From NCBI RefSeq assembly GCF_000963925.1, contig NZ_BAMV01000005.1, forward strand, positions 1-64,000: a stretch of 64,000 nucleotides of DNA, in the 5' to 3' direction. Below the pieces are notes generated by a model. The model had not been told where the DNA came from, searched no databases, and was given only the letters and a program-made list of their open reading frames with translations. Every line of letters begins with the position of its first letter. Within the stretch, counting starts at the first letter, position 1. A program made the translations under genes and the position numbers. The DNA comes from Acetobacter cibinongensis. Lineage in GTDB: Bacteria; Pseudomonadota; Alphaproteobacteria; Acetobacterales; Acetobacteraceae. Below, piece after piece: positions 55,753-64,000 of this stretch.

Positions 55753-57245
55753 GCCTGGTCCGGCTCCATATTACCTAAATAAGCCTGTGCACTTGCGGGC
55801 ACATGCGGGGCGGTCCCATCCGGACCGGGGAAAGTAGTGGGGTGCGGGTCTACCCCACCCTGTGGCTGCGCCTCTTTAACCGCATCCCACATCAGGCGCG
55901 GGTCAAAGGTATGCACGGCAAAAATGGTTAGAACAACAACGGCGGCAAAACAAACCATACCACCATTTGCCGTAACGCTGGCCAGATGGCTGAACCGCAC
56001 CATGGCCACCAGAATAGAGACCATGAACACGTCAATCATGGACCAGCGGCCCACGATATCAATAATTCTATAGAGTTTGGAACGCAGAGCCAGCCCTTTG
56101 CGTGTGCCGCGCCGGATGCACCATACCATTTCTGTCAGGCCAACCATCTTGAGGACAGGCACAGTCACACTGGCAAAAAGCACAAGGATGGAAAGTGGTA
56201 TCATCCCGCCCTCCCATAGCTCCACAGCGCCTTCTACAATGGTATGGCCACTGCCATTCCCCATTTTTATCACGGTCATCACTGGGTAGAGGTTAGCAGG
56301 TATATAAAAGACCATTGCGGAAACCAGCAGCGCCGTGGTTCGGCTTAAACTGTTGGCCTTGCGCTGGCGCACCACATGCCCACAGCGCGGGCAATATCCT
56401 GCTGGCTCCGTGGGGGAAATGGCATGGTCAAATTCAAGCACCAGACCGCAGCTCAGGCAGGAAAGCCGATTGCTGGACGGTGCCAATGCCCCGTTTTTTT
56501 CAACTGAGACAGCCCGGACCGGAATGCGCGTACCCTGCTTGGTACGCATTGTGCTGTCCACCTTGCGCTGTTGCCAGATCAGTTCCGTATCCAGCGTTGC
56601 ATCGGTAGCAGCCATGGTCAGCATCAAAGCTGCCACCAGATAAACGGCGGCCCCTACTTCTACAAATGCCAGATCGACCAGTTTGGTATAGGCAACAAAA
56701 ACCCCGAGAATATAAACTTCCACCATCGACCACGGGCGCAGAAGTTCATACCATTTCAGCAGATGGGGCACCCATGATGGAAGAGTGGGGCGCAGGGCAG
56801 ACGTCAGGATCATGCCCATCATGGCAATGACGATACCTGGTGCCAGCACTGTGGCAATAGCCACCAACACGCCAACCTCACCCCACCCCTCATGGAGCAG
56901 TTCAATAGGACCGGTAATAATGTCGACCGTACGCTGCCGCCCGTACAGATCCAGAATCATGAGGGTGGAGAACAGCATGGCCAGATACAGCGCCGCTGAG
57001 CTGATACAAAAAGCCAGAGGGGTCGCGATAGGAGCCGTCTTGTTCCGCCGGTCCAGCATCTGGTTGCAGCGCGGGCAGCGCGCCTGCGTGCCCGGTTCCA
57101 ACGGCGGCAGTTTCTGAAACAGACCACAACACGGACATTCGATAACGTCCCGCACAACATCAACATGCCGGGTTTCATCGACTGGAATGGTCTGTTCAGC
57201 CGAAACAACCTCTCGCAGCAGGTCTGTAAAGCGTGACGCATTCAT
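55749..57245 (-). CDS. pqiA: Paraquat-inducible protein A family membrane protein
   Basis: A 498-residue protein with two PqiA halves, each with about four membrane segments and a pair of zinc-ribbon-like CxxC motifs: CPCC and CPRC near residues 40-60, and CLSC and CPRC near residues 260-290. It is the inner-membrane component of the Pqi lipid-transport system. First gene of pqiABC; the 168 bases upstream before tRNA-Thr presumably hold the promoter. Confidence 0.93.
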   Translation of the reverse strand: MNASRFTDLLREVVSAEQTIPVDETRHVDVVRDVIECPCCGLFQKLPPLEPGTQARCPRCNQMLDRRNKTAPIATPLAFCISSAALYLAMLFSTLMILDLYGRQRTVDIITGPIELLHEGWGEVGVLVAIATVLAPGIVIAMMGMILTSALRPTLPSWVPHLLKWYELLRPWSMVEVYILGVFVAYTKLVDLAFVEVGAAVYLVAALMLTMAATDATLDTELIWQQRKVDSTMRTKQGTRIPVRAVSVEKNGALAPSSNRLSCLSCGLVLEFDHAISPTEPAGYCPRCGHVVRQRKANSLSRTTALLVSAMVFYIPANLYPVMTVIKMGNGSGHTIVEGAVELWEGGMIPLSILVLFASVTVPVLKMVGLTEMVWCIRRGTRKGLALRSKLYRIIDIVGRWSMIDVFMVSILVAMVRFSHLASVTANGGMVCFAAVVVLTIFAVHTFDPRLMWDAVKEAQPQGGVDPHPTTFPGPDGTAPHVPASAQAYLGNMEPDQA

Positions 57246-57413
57246 GACAGCAACCTTAAAACGGAATGACGCTGCATGTAATAGGCCGTGTGCCAGATTG
57301 CAGCTATGCGGGCCCTAAGTCCTTCACATATTTTGCACAAAATTTTGTCTTTGCAATATTTCAGGTTGCGCTGATGGCACCACCATGATAGCTAGCCCTC
57401 GAAAACTGGTTAC

Positions 57414-57489
57414 GCCCGCTTAGCTCAGTTGGTAGAGCACGTCATTCGTAATGATGGGGCCGGTGGTTCGAATCCTCCAGCGGGCACCA
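57414..57489 (+). tRNA. tRNA-Thr (anticodon CGT)
   Basis: A 76-base cloverleaf with encoded CCA. Acceptor GCCCGCT/AGCGGGC, D stem GCTC/GAGC and anticodon stem CGTCA/TGATG (one G-T pair) with loop TTCGTAA all pair. The T stem GGTGG/CCTCC has a T-T mismatch at 51-63. The gene is divergent from pqiA. Confidence 0.93.
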
Positions 57490-57595
57490 GTTTTTATTTT
57501 CCCTTACATATTAAGTGTATTGTAGCAGCCTTATGGCAGTGAACTGTTTTAACAGCTTTCACAAACTGCTTGGCCCTACTCCCACCCTGCTTTGG

Positions 57596-59299
57596 TCAGG
57601 GTGTTTGTGTTGGCTGTGTAAGAGCATACAGGCTGATGGCCAGATGATGCCCATTGGAATAATTCAGCCCGGAAACCATACCGCGTGACACCACTTGCGC
57701 TGCGTCTGCCCCCAAGGCGTTTAGAAAAGCAGTACGTGCTTTTTCATCCACCAAGGCAACGCCACAGGTACGGTTAGTGCGCATAAAGTCTGCGGCCTGT
57801 GTCACCCCGACCAGCTTTACCTTCCCACCCAATAAAAAAACCAGACTGGGTTCGGAAAAGGAAACAGACGCAACCTCGGTCTCAGCACCGCAGGGCCGAT
57901 GGGTATTCACAAGTTCTGCCAGACGCGGGGCAAGCCAGATGCTGTGTAAGCGTGGCACGACCACAGTAAACAGGCCTACATAGAGGAGTGCGGCGCAGGC
58001 CGCACTGGTCAGCACTGCTTTCCGCAGTTCCGAACGCCAGAGCAGGATGGCCGAAAGAATAACAAGTGGAAGACAGCCCCCTGCAACAATAAGTGCCGAG
58101 AGGGATACAACATGCTCCAGTTGCCACATTAAAATGGGGCCAGCAAAAGCGAGGGCCAGACCAACCAAGACCCACGCCGCACCGTACACGCCCAATGCTG
58201 CCCGTGCCCAAACCGCCTTGGGCCATTGCTGCCAAACAGCCCCGCCGCGCATGAGCATACCTGCCGTTAATACTGCCAGCGCAGGATAGGTTGGCAGAAC
58301 GTAATGGGGCAGTTTGGTTGCTATGAGTTCAAATACAACCCAATGCGGGATGATCCAGCAGAGCAGATATTTTACAATCAGGCTCTGACGGTTTTTCCAG
58401 ACAGCAGGCAACGCTGCCGCCACGAAAAACGACCCCGGCCAGAAGGCCAGCAGAAAGACCAGAACATGGTAGCCCGGTGCCAACCCATGTGCCTGCTGGC
58501 CGGACGCCACCTTACCCAGAAAATTGGTCCCGACCGCATTTTTAAAAAATGCTCCGTGGCTTACAACACCAATGGCCACACACCAGGGGAGCATGATGGC
58601 CAACGCAATGAGCCACCCCCATGCCGGGCGCATTTTACGCCATAGACTGAAATTACGCTCAACAAGACCCAGAGCCAGCGGTGTTGCCAAAGACGGGATA
58701 AGGATGACCGGGCCTTTGAGCATAAGCCCGCACCCAATAGCAGACCAGAACAGTACAGGCGTCTGCCAGCGCGTCTGACGCCCGTTTTCACGGTCCAACA
58801 GGGCACGCACCAAAGCGACCTGTGCCAGCAGAACAGTCAAGAGCAAGGTGGAATCAATTGTGCCCATACGGCTTTCTGCCGTTACAAGCACTGACACCGT
58901 AAGAAAAACGGCGGCCATAACACCCGCCGGCGCACCAAAAAGGGCCGACCCAATCCATGCGGTCAGCATAACGGCCGCAGACATGGCCAGCAGAGACGGG
59001 ATACGATACGCCCATACAGCTCTGTCGTTTAATGTGCCGGTGGCGGCAACTGCCGCTGCTTCCAGCCAGTAAATACCTGCGGGTTGAAGATAACGCGGCT
59101 TGTCCTGAAACCGCACATCTACAAAGTTACCACTTTCCAGCATCTGGGCTGTGGCTTCCATGTAGCGCGGCTCATCCCGGTCAAAAGGCGGCGTAGCGGC
59201 CCGACCCGGCAAGAAGAGCAAAAACGCAACAAGCCCAAGAAGAGCCAGAGCACGCCCGGAAAGACGTTGCCCCTGCCCCGTTACCAAGGCTTTCAGCAT
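57596..59299 (-). CDS. GT39/ArnT-like membrane glycosyltransferase
   Basis: A 567-residue membrane protein with about a dozen hydrophobic segments. PPFDRDEPRYMEATAQML is the acidic loop of GT39/ArnT-type enzymes, followed by QPAGIYWLEAAAVAATG. Such enzymes move a sugar from a lipid carrier to lipid A or another acceptor in the periplasm. Its start overlaps the end of the GT2 gene by 7 bases, matching the common pair in which a GT2 makes the polyprenyl-phosphate sugar donor. The sugar is unknown; this window has no other arn-type genes. Confidence 0.85.
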   Translation of the reverse strand: MLKALVTGQGQRLSGRALALLGLVAFLLFLPGRAATPPFDRDEPRYMEATAQMLESGNFVDVRFQDKPRYLQPAGIYWLEAAAVAATGTLNDRAVWAYRIPSLLAMSAAVMLTAWIGSALFGAPAGVMAAVFLTVSVLVTAESRMGTIDSTLLLTVLLAQVALVRALLDRENGRQTRWQTPVLFWSAIGCGLMLKGPVILIPSLATPLALGLVERNFSLWRKMRPAWGWLIALAIMLPWCVAIGVVSHGAFFKNAVGTNFLGKVASGQQAHGLAPGYHVLVFLLAFWPGSFFVAAALPAVWKNRQSLIVKYLLCWIIPHWVVFELIATKLPHYVLPTYPALAVLTAGMLMRGGAVWQQWPKAVWARAALGVYGAAWVLVGLALAFAGPILMWQLEHVVSLSALIVAGGCLPLVILSAILLWRSELRKAVLTSAACAALLYVGLFTVVVPRLHSIWLAPRLAELVNTHRPCGAETEVASVSFSEPSLVFLLGGKVKLVGVTQAADFMRTNRTCGVALVDEKARTAFLNALGADAAQVVSRGMVSGLNYSNGHHLAISLYALTQPTQTP

Positions 59300-60048
59300 T
59301 CTTTAACCGTTTTTGGTAACCGTGTGCGGTTACGGAGCCAAATGACACCCAACAAATCACGCACACCAACGATGGCGCGATTGAGGTTGGTATATTTTGA
59401 TTGGCCGTGCAGGCGCGGCCGATGTTTTACCGGATGGCACAACAGCGGCACGCCATAGGAATTAAGCAGCGCTGGCAGAAAACGGTGCAGACCTTCAAAC
59501 TGCGGCAGACGCAGGAATGCAGCACGCTCGAACAGTTTTATGGGAGCGCCGGTATCCGGGCAGTCATCACGCAACAAACGGCGACGAAGACCATTTGCAA
59601 AACGCGTAGCAAAACGGCGGGACCAGCCATCCTTACGGCGTTTTCTGACCCCCACTACCAAAGGAGGTGTGCCATTTGCTGAGCGCGCCAGATGCAGAAG
59701 GGCTATCAATTCACGCGGGTCATCCTGCCCATCGCCATCAATAGTGGCAATCCACTGCCCTTTTGCCGCTGTTATGCCTGTACGCAGCGCCGCAGATTTA
59801 CCGCAACAATGGTCGTGCGACAGAACACGCAGAGACGGGAGACATTTTGCGCGTTGCTGCTGCAACACGGCAACCGTGTCATCCTGGCTGCCATCATCTA
59901 CAAAAATAATTTCTGTTGCGGGAAGATCAAGGCACGCATCGGCCAGTTCTTCACAGACGAACGGTAGGTTATCGCGCTCATTCAGAACTGCGATAACGAT
60001 ACTCAGGATCGGGGGTTTTTCACCCCGAAGAGAGGATTGGTCGTTCAA
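59293..60048 (-). CDS. GT2 polyprenyl-phosphate sugar transferase (DPM1/ArnC-like)
   Basis: A 251-residue soluble GT2 enzyme. ILSIVIAVLNERDNLPFVCE, FVDDGSQDDTVAVL and the metal-binding TIDGDGQDDPRELIAL are typical of dolichol-phosphate mannosyltransferase-like enzymes; unlike ArnC it has no C-terminal membrane pair. It likely makes the lipid-linked sugar for the GT39 enzyme encoded next. The start is TTG with no strong ribosome site. It lies 27 bases after atpF, so it may be cotranscribed with the ATP synthase genes. Confidence 0.85.
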   Translation of the reverse strand: MNDQSSLRGEKPPILSIVIAVLNERDNLPFVCEELADACLDLPATEIIFVDDGSQDDTVAVLQQQRAKCLPSLRVLSHDHCCGKSAALRTGITAAKGQWIATIDGDGQDDPRELIALLHLARSANGTPPLVVGVRKRRKDGWSRRFATRFANGLRRRLLRDDCPDTGAPIKLFERAAFLRLPQFEGLHRFLPALLNSYGVPLLCHPVKHRPRLHGQSKYTNLNRAIVGVRDLLGVIWLRNRTRLPKTVKEC

Positions 60049-60075
60049 ACCAGATCACACAGCATGACGCTGCAA

Positions 60076-60582
60076 TCAGGCCGCGCGACGGGCGGCCAGA
60101 GCAGCAGGCAGGCCTGCAATAGCGCCATCAATGAGGGCACTTGCATTTTTTGCTGTCAGAGAGTCTGCAATAACCCCACGGCTTGCTTCAACCGCGACAT
60201 CAATTGCTGCCTGACGCACTTCCTTAATAGCCGCACGCTCAACAGCGTTGATACGGTCACGCGCCATCTGCTCATGCCGTTTTACAGCGGCTTCAGCTTC
60301 AGCGCGGGCCTTTTCTGCAGCTTGCGCGGCATGCAGGCGGGACTGCTCGATCATAGATTTGGCTTCAACCAGAGCCTGCTCACGCTCACGCGTGGCGTCT
60401 TCCAGCATCTGCTCGGCTTCGCGGCGCAAACGGGCTGCTTCATCAAGCTCTTCACGAATTCGGGCAGCGCGGCTGTCCAGAATTGTGGTGATGGGCGCCC
60501 AGACTTTACGACCGAAGAAAACAAAGAACAGGACAAAGGAAACCGCGACCCAGAAACCTGCTTCGTGAAAAATGCCATTCAT
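60076..60582 (-). CDS. atpF: ATP synthase F0 subunit b
   Basis: A 168-residue protein. One N-terminal membrane segment (FWVAVSFVLFFVFFG) is followed by a long charged helix with EELDEAARLRREAEQMLEDA. It forms part of the peripheral stalk with b'. It lies 24 bases after the b' gene. F1 subunits are not in the window, as in other alphaproteobacteria in which F0 and F1 operons are apart. Confidence 0.93.
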   Translation of the reverse strand: MNGIFHEAGFWVAVSFVLFFVFFGRKVWAPITTILDSRAARIREELDEAARLRREAEQMLEDATREREQALVEAKSMIEQSRLHAAQAAEKARAEAEAAVKRHEQMARDRINAVERAAIKEVRQAAIDVAVEASRGVIADSLTAKNASALIDGAIAGLPAALAARRAA

Positions 60583-60606
60583 GATGATTATTCCTCTCGG
60601 AGCCGG

Positions 60607-61197
60607 TCAAACAGTCCGGTATGCCGTTGCGCCTTCGACCTTCTGTGCAACCAGTGCGGGGTCGGCCTGTGCACCGGTCAGGCGGCTGACAAGTGACTGG
60701 GTGGTTTCTGCTGCAATATCTTTCAGTGCAGCAAAGGCCCGCAGCTTTTCAGCAGCCACACGTTTTTCAGCGTCAGCAATTTCTGCGCCAAGACGTGCGT
60801 TAATTTCTTCCATTTTCTGTTCTGCAATACGCTGTTCTTCGTCCAGCGCCTGCTTCAGATTGGCCTGAGCTTCAGACAGGGCATCTCTACGCGCCTGCTG
60901 GAGTTCTGCCACGGCATTATCAGCGTCCAGCTTGGCAGCACGAGCAACTTCGAGATCATTCGAAATACGCGTACTACGGTCTTCGAGCACACGGCCAACG
61001 CGTGGCAGCATAACCCGGCTGAGCACCAGATAAAAACCAAGGAAAATCACGCCCCCCCAGATAACCTGACCGGTCACCAGAGGGTTGTGAAAATCCAGCT
61101 GAGGCATCCCTGCGGCGTGGGCACTTGGTGCCGCCATGGCCAGAAAAGACACGCCGGATAACGCAGCGAGCACACCGGCACGAACAGTCTTGATCAT
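60607..61197 (-). CDS. atpF': ATP synthase F0 subunit b'
   Basis: About 196 residues. An N-terminal hydrophobic segment resembling a signal (GVLAALSGVSFLAMAAPSAH) precedes the membrane anchor (GQVIWGGVIFLGFYLVLSR) and a long charged helix. It pairs with subunit b in the peripheral stalk. ATG 61197 is preferred over GTG 61206. The additional leader-like segment is longer than in E. coli b and typical of this lineage. Confidence 0.9.
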   Translation of the reverse strand: MIKTVRAGVLAALSGVSFLAMAAPSAHAAGMPQLDFHNPLVTGQVIWGGVIFLGFYLVLSRVMLPRVGRVLEDRSTRISNDLEVARAAKLDADNAVAELQQARRDALSEAQANLKQALDEEQRIAEQKMEEINARLGAEIADAEKRVAAEKLRAFAALKDIAAETTQSLVSRLTGAQADPALVAQKVEGATAYRTV

Positions 61198-61235
61198 GAC
61201 ACCCACAGGAAGTCCTCCCTTTAACTCGCCGTGTC

Positions 61236-61460
61236 TTAGACGAAGAGAATCAGGAACGCGATCAGCAGAGCGAACAGAGCGATAGCTTCTGTCAGCGCAA
61301 AGCCGAGCATGCCCAGACCGAACACGTGCGGACGAGAAGCTGGGTTGCGAGCAATGCTGCTCACCAGCGTTGAAAAGATGTTGCCGAGGCCGATACCAAC
61401 GCCGGCAAGGGCGATCACGGCGATACCTGCACCGATTTCCCGGGCTGCAGCGATGTCCAT
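61236..61460 (-). CDS. atpE: ATP synthase F0 subunit c
   Basis: A 74-residue hairpin protein with two membrane helices and the polar loop ARNPASRP. The proton-carrying carboxylate is Glu58 in [12 protein letters not shown]. Rings of this protein drive rotation. ATG 61460 with AGGAAG eight bases upstream was chosen over the frame extension. Confidence 0.96.
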   Translation of the reverse strand: MDIAAAREIGAGIAVIALAGVGIGLGNIFSTLVSSIARNPASRPHVFGLGMLGFALTEAIALFALLIAFLILFV

Positions 61461-61512
61461 ATCAGTCACTTCCTTGTTTAAAGTACAGTTCAAACGAAAC
61501 GGGCAAAGCAGC

Positions 61513-62262
61513 TCAGTGAGCCACGGCCTCCCGCAGGTAGATGCACGTCAGGATGGCAAACACATAGGCCTGCAGCACACCAACAAGCAACTCAAGAGCC
61601 ACAAGCGCCATGTTGATGACGATTGGCCCGATTGCAAACACGTCACCCACCACACCAAAACCGGCGAGCATGACAACGAAGCTTGCAAAAATTTCAAACA
61701 TGACGTGCCCAGCGACCATATTAGCAAACAGTCGGATGGACAGGCTCACGGGGCGGGACAGAAAGGACAGAATCTCAATCGGAATCAGCAGCGGCGCAAG
61801 AGCCATGCTGGCACCAGCCGGCATGAAGTGCGCGAAGAAGCGGAAACCCTGAACCTTCAGAGACACGATAACCGTGAGCAGAAACACCATAACAGCCAGA
61901 CCAAGCGTTACCGCAATATGGCTGGGGAAGGTGAAGGAGAAAGGCAGCAGACCCAGATAATTACCTGCCAGAATGAAGAAAAACAGCGTAAAGATGAACG
62001 GGAAGAAGGCTGCACCTTCTGGCCCGATGGTATCCAGCGCCATATTTCTGATAAATTCGTAGCAGACTTCTGCAGCAGCCTGAAAGCGACCGGGCACTAC
62101 AGCAGCAGGACGCATACCGAAATACAGGAAAGCAAGAACGAGGCACACAGCCACGATCATGTATAAGGGAGACTGACTGAAGCGCAGTGCGTCACCAAGC
62201 CCGCCAAGAACGGGATGAAGCTCGAACTGACCAAGTACGTCGATACTGGAACCGCCCGCCAA
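61513..62262 (-). CDS. atpB: ATP synthase F0 subunit a
   Basis: About 249 residues with five to six membrane segments. The essential Arg is in [14 protein letters not shown], and the final segment has [15 protein letters not shown]. It forms the proton half-channels next to the c ring. Start is TTG 62262, seven bases after AGGAG, giving [17 protein letters not shown]; a longer frame to 62358 would overlap atpI. Confidence 0.93.
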   Translation of the reverse strand: MAGGSSIDVLGQFELHPVLGGLGDALRFSQSPLYMIVAVCLVLAFLYFGMRPAAVVPGRFQAAAEVCYEFIRNMALDTIGPEGAAFFPFIFTLFFFILAGNYLGLLPFSFTFPSHIAVTLGLAVMVFLLTVIVSLKVQGFRFFAHFMPAGASMALAPLLIPIEILSFLSRPVSLSIRLFANMVAGHVMFEIFASFVVMLAGFGVVGDVFAIGPIVINMALVALELLVGVLQAYVFAILTCIYLREAVAH

Positions 62263-62323
62263 AACCGCTCTCCTAACCCTTACTGCACCGGGTCTTAACC
62301 CACGGCTTGCAGCCTTCTGTTTT

Positions 62324-62623
62324 TTAGATCTGGGGTGGTTTGACCAGCCGCCAGACATTCAGCACTCCTGCACTTCCGCCCAGCAGCGCGAAGATGATCA
62401 GGAAGATAGCACGGGTTTTGAACCAATGGTCCAATCCCCAGCCTATTGCCACACCCACAACCAGCGCAGAGATCATTTCTGTCCCTGCACGGAGTGCCAG
62501 TGCAGGAAGAGATTGCTCGTCCTGCCCTTGTGCGGCGGCTTTTTCCTCTTTCACCAGCTTTCCGGAGCGGCGCTCGGCTGCATCCAGACGCTTGGCAAAA
62601 GACTCGTTACTTTCTTCGCCCAT
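62324..62623 (-). CDS. atpI: AtpI/AtpZ family protein
   Basis: A 99-residue protein: a charged N-terminus of about 45 residues, then two membrane segments (MISALVVGVAIGWGLDHWF and IFLIIFALLGGSAGVLNVW). It starts the F0 operon and is thought to help c-ring assembly or ion supply. ATG 62623 follows GGAGG by eight bases. Confidence 0.9.
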   Translation of the reverse strand: MGEESNESFAKRLDAAERRSGKLVKEEKAAAQGQDEQSLPALALRAGTEMISALVVGVAIGWGLDHWFKTRAIFLIIFALLGGSAGVLNVWRLVKPPQI

Positions 62624-62742
62624 ACTTCGCACCTCCAGAGGGGTGCAGGCGCTTGCTAACGGGGCTGGTATTCCCTGTCAAGGAAGCATCGCCTGCACGT
62701 GCGGGAAAAACCGTCACTTCCGCAAAAAAAAGCGGTTTAGCG

Positions 62743-63681
62743 TTACTCTTTTTTCTCGGCTTCAGGCAAACCCACCAACCCGCGGGCATAATCCTGAGCC
62801 TCAAACGGTCGCAGGTCTTCCGCCTGCTCCCCCACACCGACCGCGTGTACGGGCAGACCAAAGCTATCCGCCAGCGCCACAACAATGCCGCCACGGGCAG
62901 AGCCATCAAGCTTGGTCACTACAAGGCCGGTCACGTTCACAAGCTCACGGAACACACGCACCTGCTCCATGGCATTCTGTCCAGTTGTGGCATCCAGCAC
63001 CAGCAGCACCGTATGCGGAGCCGTCTCGTCAAACTTGCGCATAACACGAATGACTTTGGCCAATTCTTCCATAAGCGCACTTTTGTTGTGCAGCCGGCCT
63101 GCGGTGTCGATAAACAGCAGGTCCGCCTGTTCCGCCGTAGCGCGCTTCAAGCCCTCAAAGGCCAGACCGGCGGCATCACAATTGGGTGGGCCGGCAATAA
63201 CGGGGCAGTTTGTGCGCTCCCCCCACACCTGCAACTGCTCAACAGCTGCGGCACGAAAGGTATCACCCGCCACCATCATCACTTTTTTGCCCTGCTCCCC
63301 GAAGGAGCGGGCCATTTTGCCAATGGTGGTGGTTTTCCCCACACCATTCACCCCCACCACCAGCACAACATGCGGTTTATGCGTCGGGTCGGGTTCAAAA
63401 GGCTTGGCCACAGGTTCAAGAATGGTCGCGATTTCTTCCGCCAGAGCATCACGGATTTCTTCGTCCGTTACCTCCGCACCAAAGCGGGAGCGGCGGAAAG
63501 ACTCGATAATACGCTCCGCCACGTTGGGGCCGAGGTCTGCGGTAATCAGCAGGTCCTCCAGTTCCTCCAGCGCTTCCTCATCCAGCTTGCGCTTGGTGAA
63601 GACAGAGGTAAGCCCTCCACCCAGTTTCTGCGTAGAGCGGGACAAGCCCTGCTTCAGGCGAGAAAAAAAACCTAGCGCCAT
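62743..63681 (-). CDS. ftsY: Signal recognition particle receptor FtsY
   Basis: A 312-residue SRP-type GTPase. G motifs are VGVNGVGKTTTIGKMA, DTAGRLHNKS and TKLDG. The N-terminal helical domain (RLKQGLSRSTQKLGGGL) is short; the long acidic A domain of E. coli FtsY is missing, as is common in alphaproteobacteria. It docks ribosome-SRP complexes at the membrane. It starts 2 bases after the mtaB stop, suggesting cotranscription. Confidence 0.96.
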   Translation of the reverse strand: MALGFFSRLKQGLSRSTQKLGGGLTSVFTKRKLDEEALEELEDLLITADLGPNVAERIIESFRRSRFGAEVTDEEIRDALAEEIATILEPVAKPFEPDPTHKPHVVLVVGVNGVGKTTTIGKMARSFGEQGKKVMMVAGDTFRAAAVEQLQVWGERTNCPVIAGPPNCDAAGLAFEGLKRATAEQADLLFIDTAGRLHNKSALMEELAKVIRVMRKFDETAPHTVLLVLDATTGQNAMEQVRVFRELVNVTGLVVTKLDGSARGGIVVALADSFGLPVHAVGVGEQAEDLRPFEAQDYARGLVGLPEAEKKE

Positions 63682-63682
63682 T

Positions 63683-64000
63683 TCAAACCCTTTCCGCCAG
63701 CAGGCCGGTGTCCTCCACCTTTATGGCACGCAGGCTGATAATCTCACCAATTTCTGCTTCACCCTGCGCCAGACGCACCGGGGCAAACTGTTCACTATGG
63801 CCGGATGTAGGGGTTTCCATCAGCACCCGCAAATCCTGCCCCATCAAAGTTTCAAAATAGGCGCGTGCTGCCTTGGCCCCTACATCCCGCAACTGGGCGG
63901 CACGGGCCTTGCGCTCTGGTACGGGAACTGCACGCATTCTGGCCGCTGGCGTTCCGGGTCGCTCGCTATACGGAAAGACATGCAGGTACGGGATCCCCTG
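63683..64000 (-). CDS. mtaB: MtaB tRNA methylthiotransferase, C-terminal part only
   Basis: The reading frame runs off the window end; 105 codons are present. FPYSERPGTPAA is the conserved motif near the end of the radical-SAM part of MiaB-like enzymes. The last segment (EIGEIISLRAIKV) fits a TRAM-like domain. MtaB adds a methylthio group to N6-threonylcarbamoyladenosine in tRNA. The radical-SAM cluster motif is outside the window, so MtaB versus another MiaB-like enzyme is inferred from the sequence near the end and the pairing with ftsY. Confidence 0.75.
   Translation of the reverse strand, partial: QGIPYLHVFPYSERPGTPAARMRAVPVPERKARAAQLRDVGAKAARAYFETLMGQDLRVLMETPTSGHSEQFAPVRLAQGEAEIGEIISLRAIKVEDTGLLAERV

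Noticed and set aside
57583-57603. CACCCTG/CAGGGTG inverted repeat at the end of the GT39 gene
   Set aside because: It overlaps the stop codon and lacks a T run in the transcribed direction, so I do not call it a terminator.
61309-62166. 285-codon His/Lys/Gln-rich frame antisense to atpE-atpB
   Set aside because: The composition results from reverse reading of hydrophobic codons; the ATP synthase genes are certain.
62690-62742. Hairpin-like sequence after ftsY with a long T tract
   Set aside because: Stem pairing is short and ambiguous; transcription into atpI could still occur, so no terminator was called.
62446-63675. 409-codon open frame antisense to ftsY
   Set aside because: Mirror frame of a conserved gene; no recognisable motif and no ribosome site.
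1-64000. CRISPR arrays, insertion sequences, prophage genes, rRNA genes
   Set aside because: No regularly spaced repeats, transposase motifs, phage structural genes or rRNA segments were seen on either strand.

Overview
The window looks like a chromosomal segment of an acetic acid bacterium (Acetobacteraceae, most likely Acetobacter or a close relative). Grounds are the overall protein character, the split alphaproteobacterial F0 ATP synthase operon (a, c, b', b without F1 genes), a truB-rpsO-pnp block, a gcvT-gcvH-gcvP operon behind a tandem glycine riboswitch, and a GyrA with Ala at the usual quinolone-determining Ser position. The genus is an inference; no rRNA or diagnostic marker is present. 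No CRISPR array, insertion sequence, prophage or plasmid function was seen.

Layout. 1-3 kb: sugar-nucleotide epimerase, DUF192 protein, metallo-hydrolase and a host-attachment family protein, all minus strand. 3-8 kb: plus-strand xdhC and MocA-like pair, RidA, a secreted CHAP-domain protein, a membrane metallophosphoesterase, then a frameshifted DUF3147 gene. 8-15 kb (minus): glycine cleavage operon under a glycine riboswitch, and speD-speE. 15-23 kb: an exported TPR protein, a small lipoprotein, a LysR regulator, tRNA-Lys, and gyrA-coaD-cyclophilin. 23-29 kb: YqaE/Pmp3 protein, a nitronate monooxygenase-like protein and truB-rpsO-pnp. 29-32 kb: an Mla-type lipid transport operon. 32-44 kb: an accessory-looking, mostly minus-strand block with two glycosyltransferase genes (one of 1017 residues), a protein with a histone/AT-hook-like basic tail, a Sel1-repeat protein, and the two inner-membrane parts of a type I secretion system. 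44-51 kb: a small CobW-like ORF divergent from metH, then cvpA-purF. 51-57 kb: an ABC exporter pair and a complete pqiABC operon. 57-64 kb: tRNA-Thr, a GT39/GT2 pair, the F0 ATP synthase operon, ftsY and the end of mtaB.

How the genes work together. Housekeeping modules are coherent: glycine/one-carbon metabolism with glycine sensing, spermidine synthesis, gyrase, RNA turnover, purine entry and ATP synthase. Two independent MCE lipid-transport systems (Mla-like and Pqi) each end with a PqiC-like lipoprotein. The most unusual parts are the glycosyltransferase/type I secretion block, with similar basic C-terminal tails on two unrelated neighbouring proteins, and a P-loop-less CobW/G3E-like ORF preceded by a B12-box-like sequence lying antisense to the start of B12-dependent methionine synthase. 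Most start codons were chosen from ribosome-binding sites and family lengths and are inferences.
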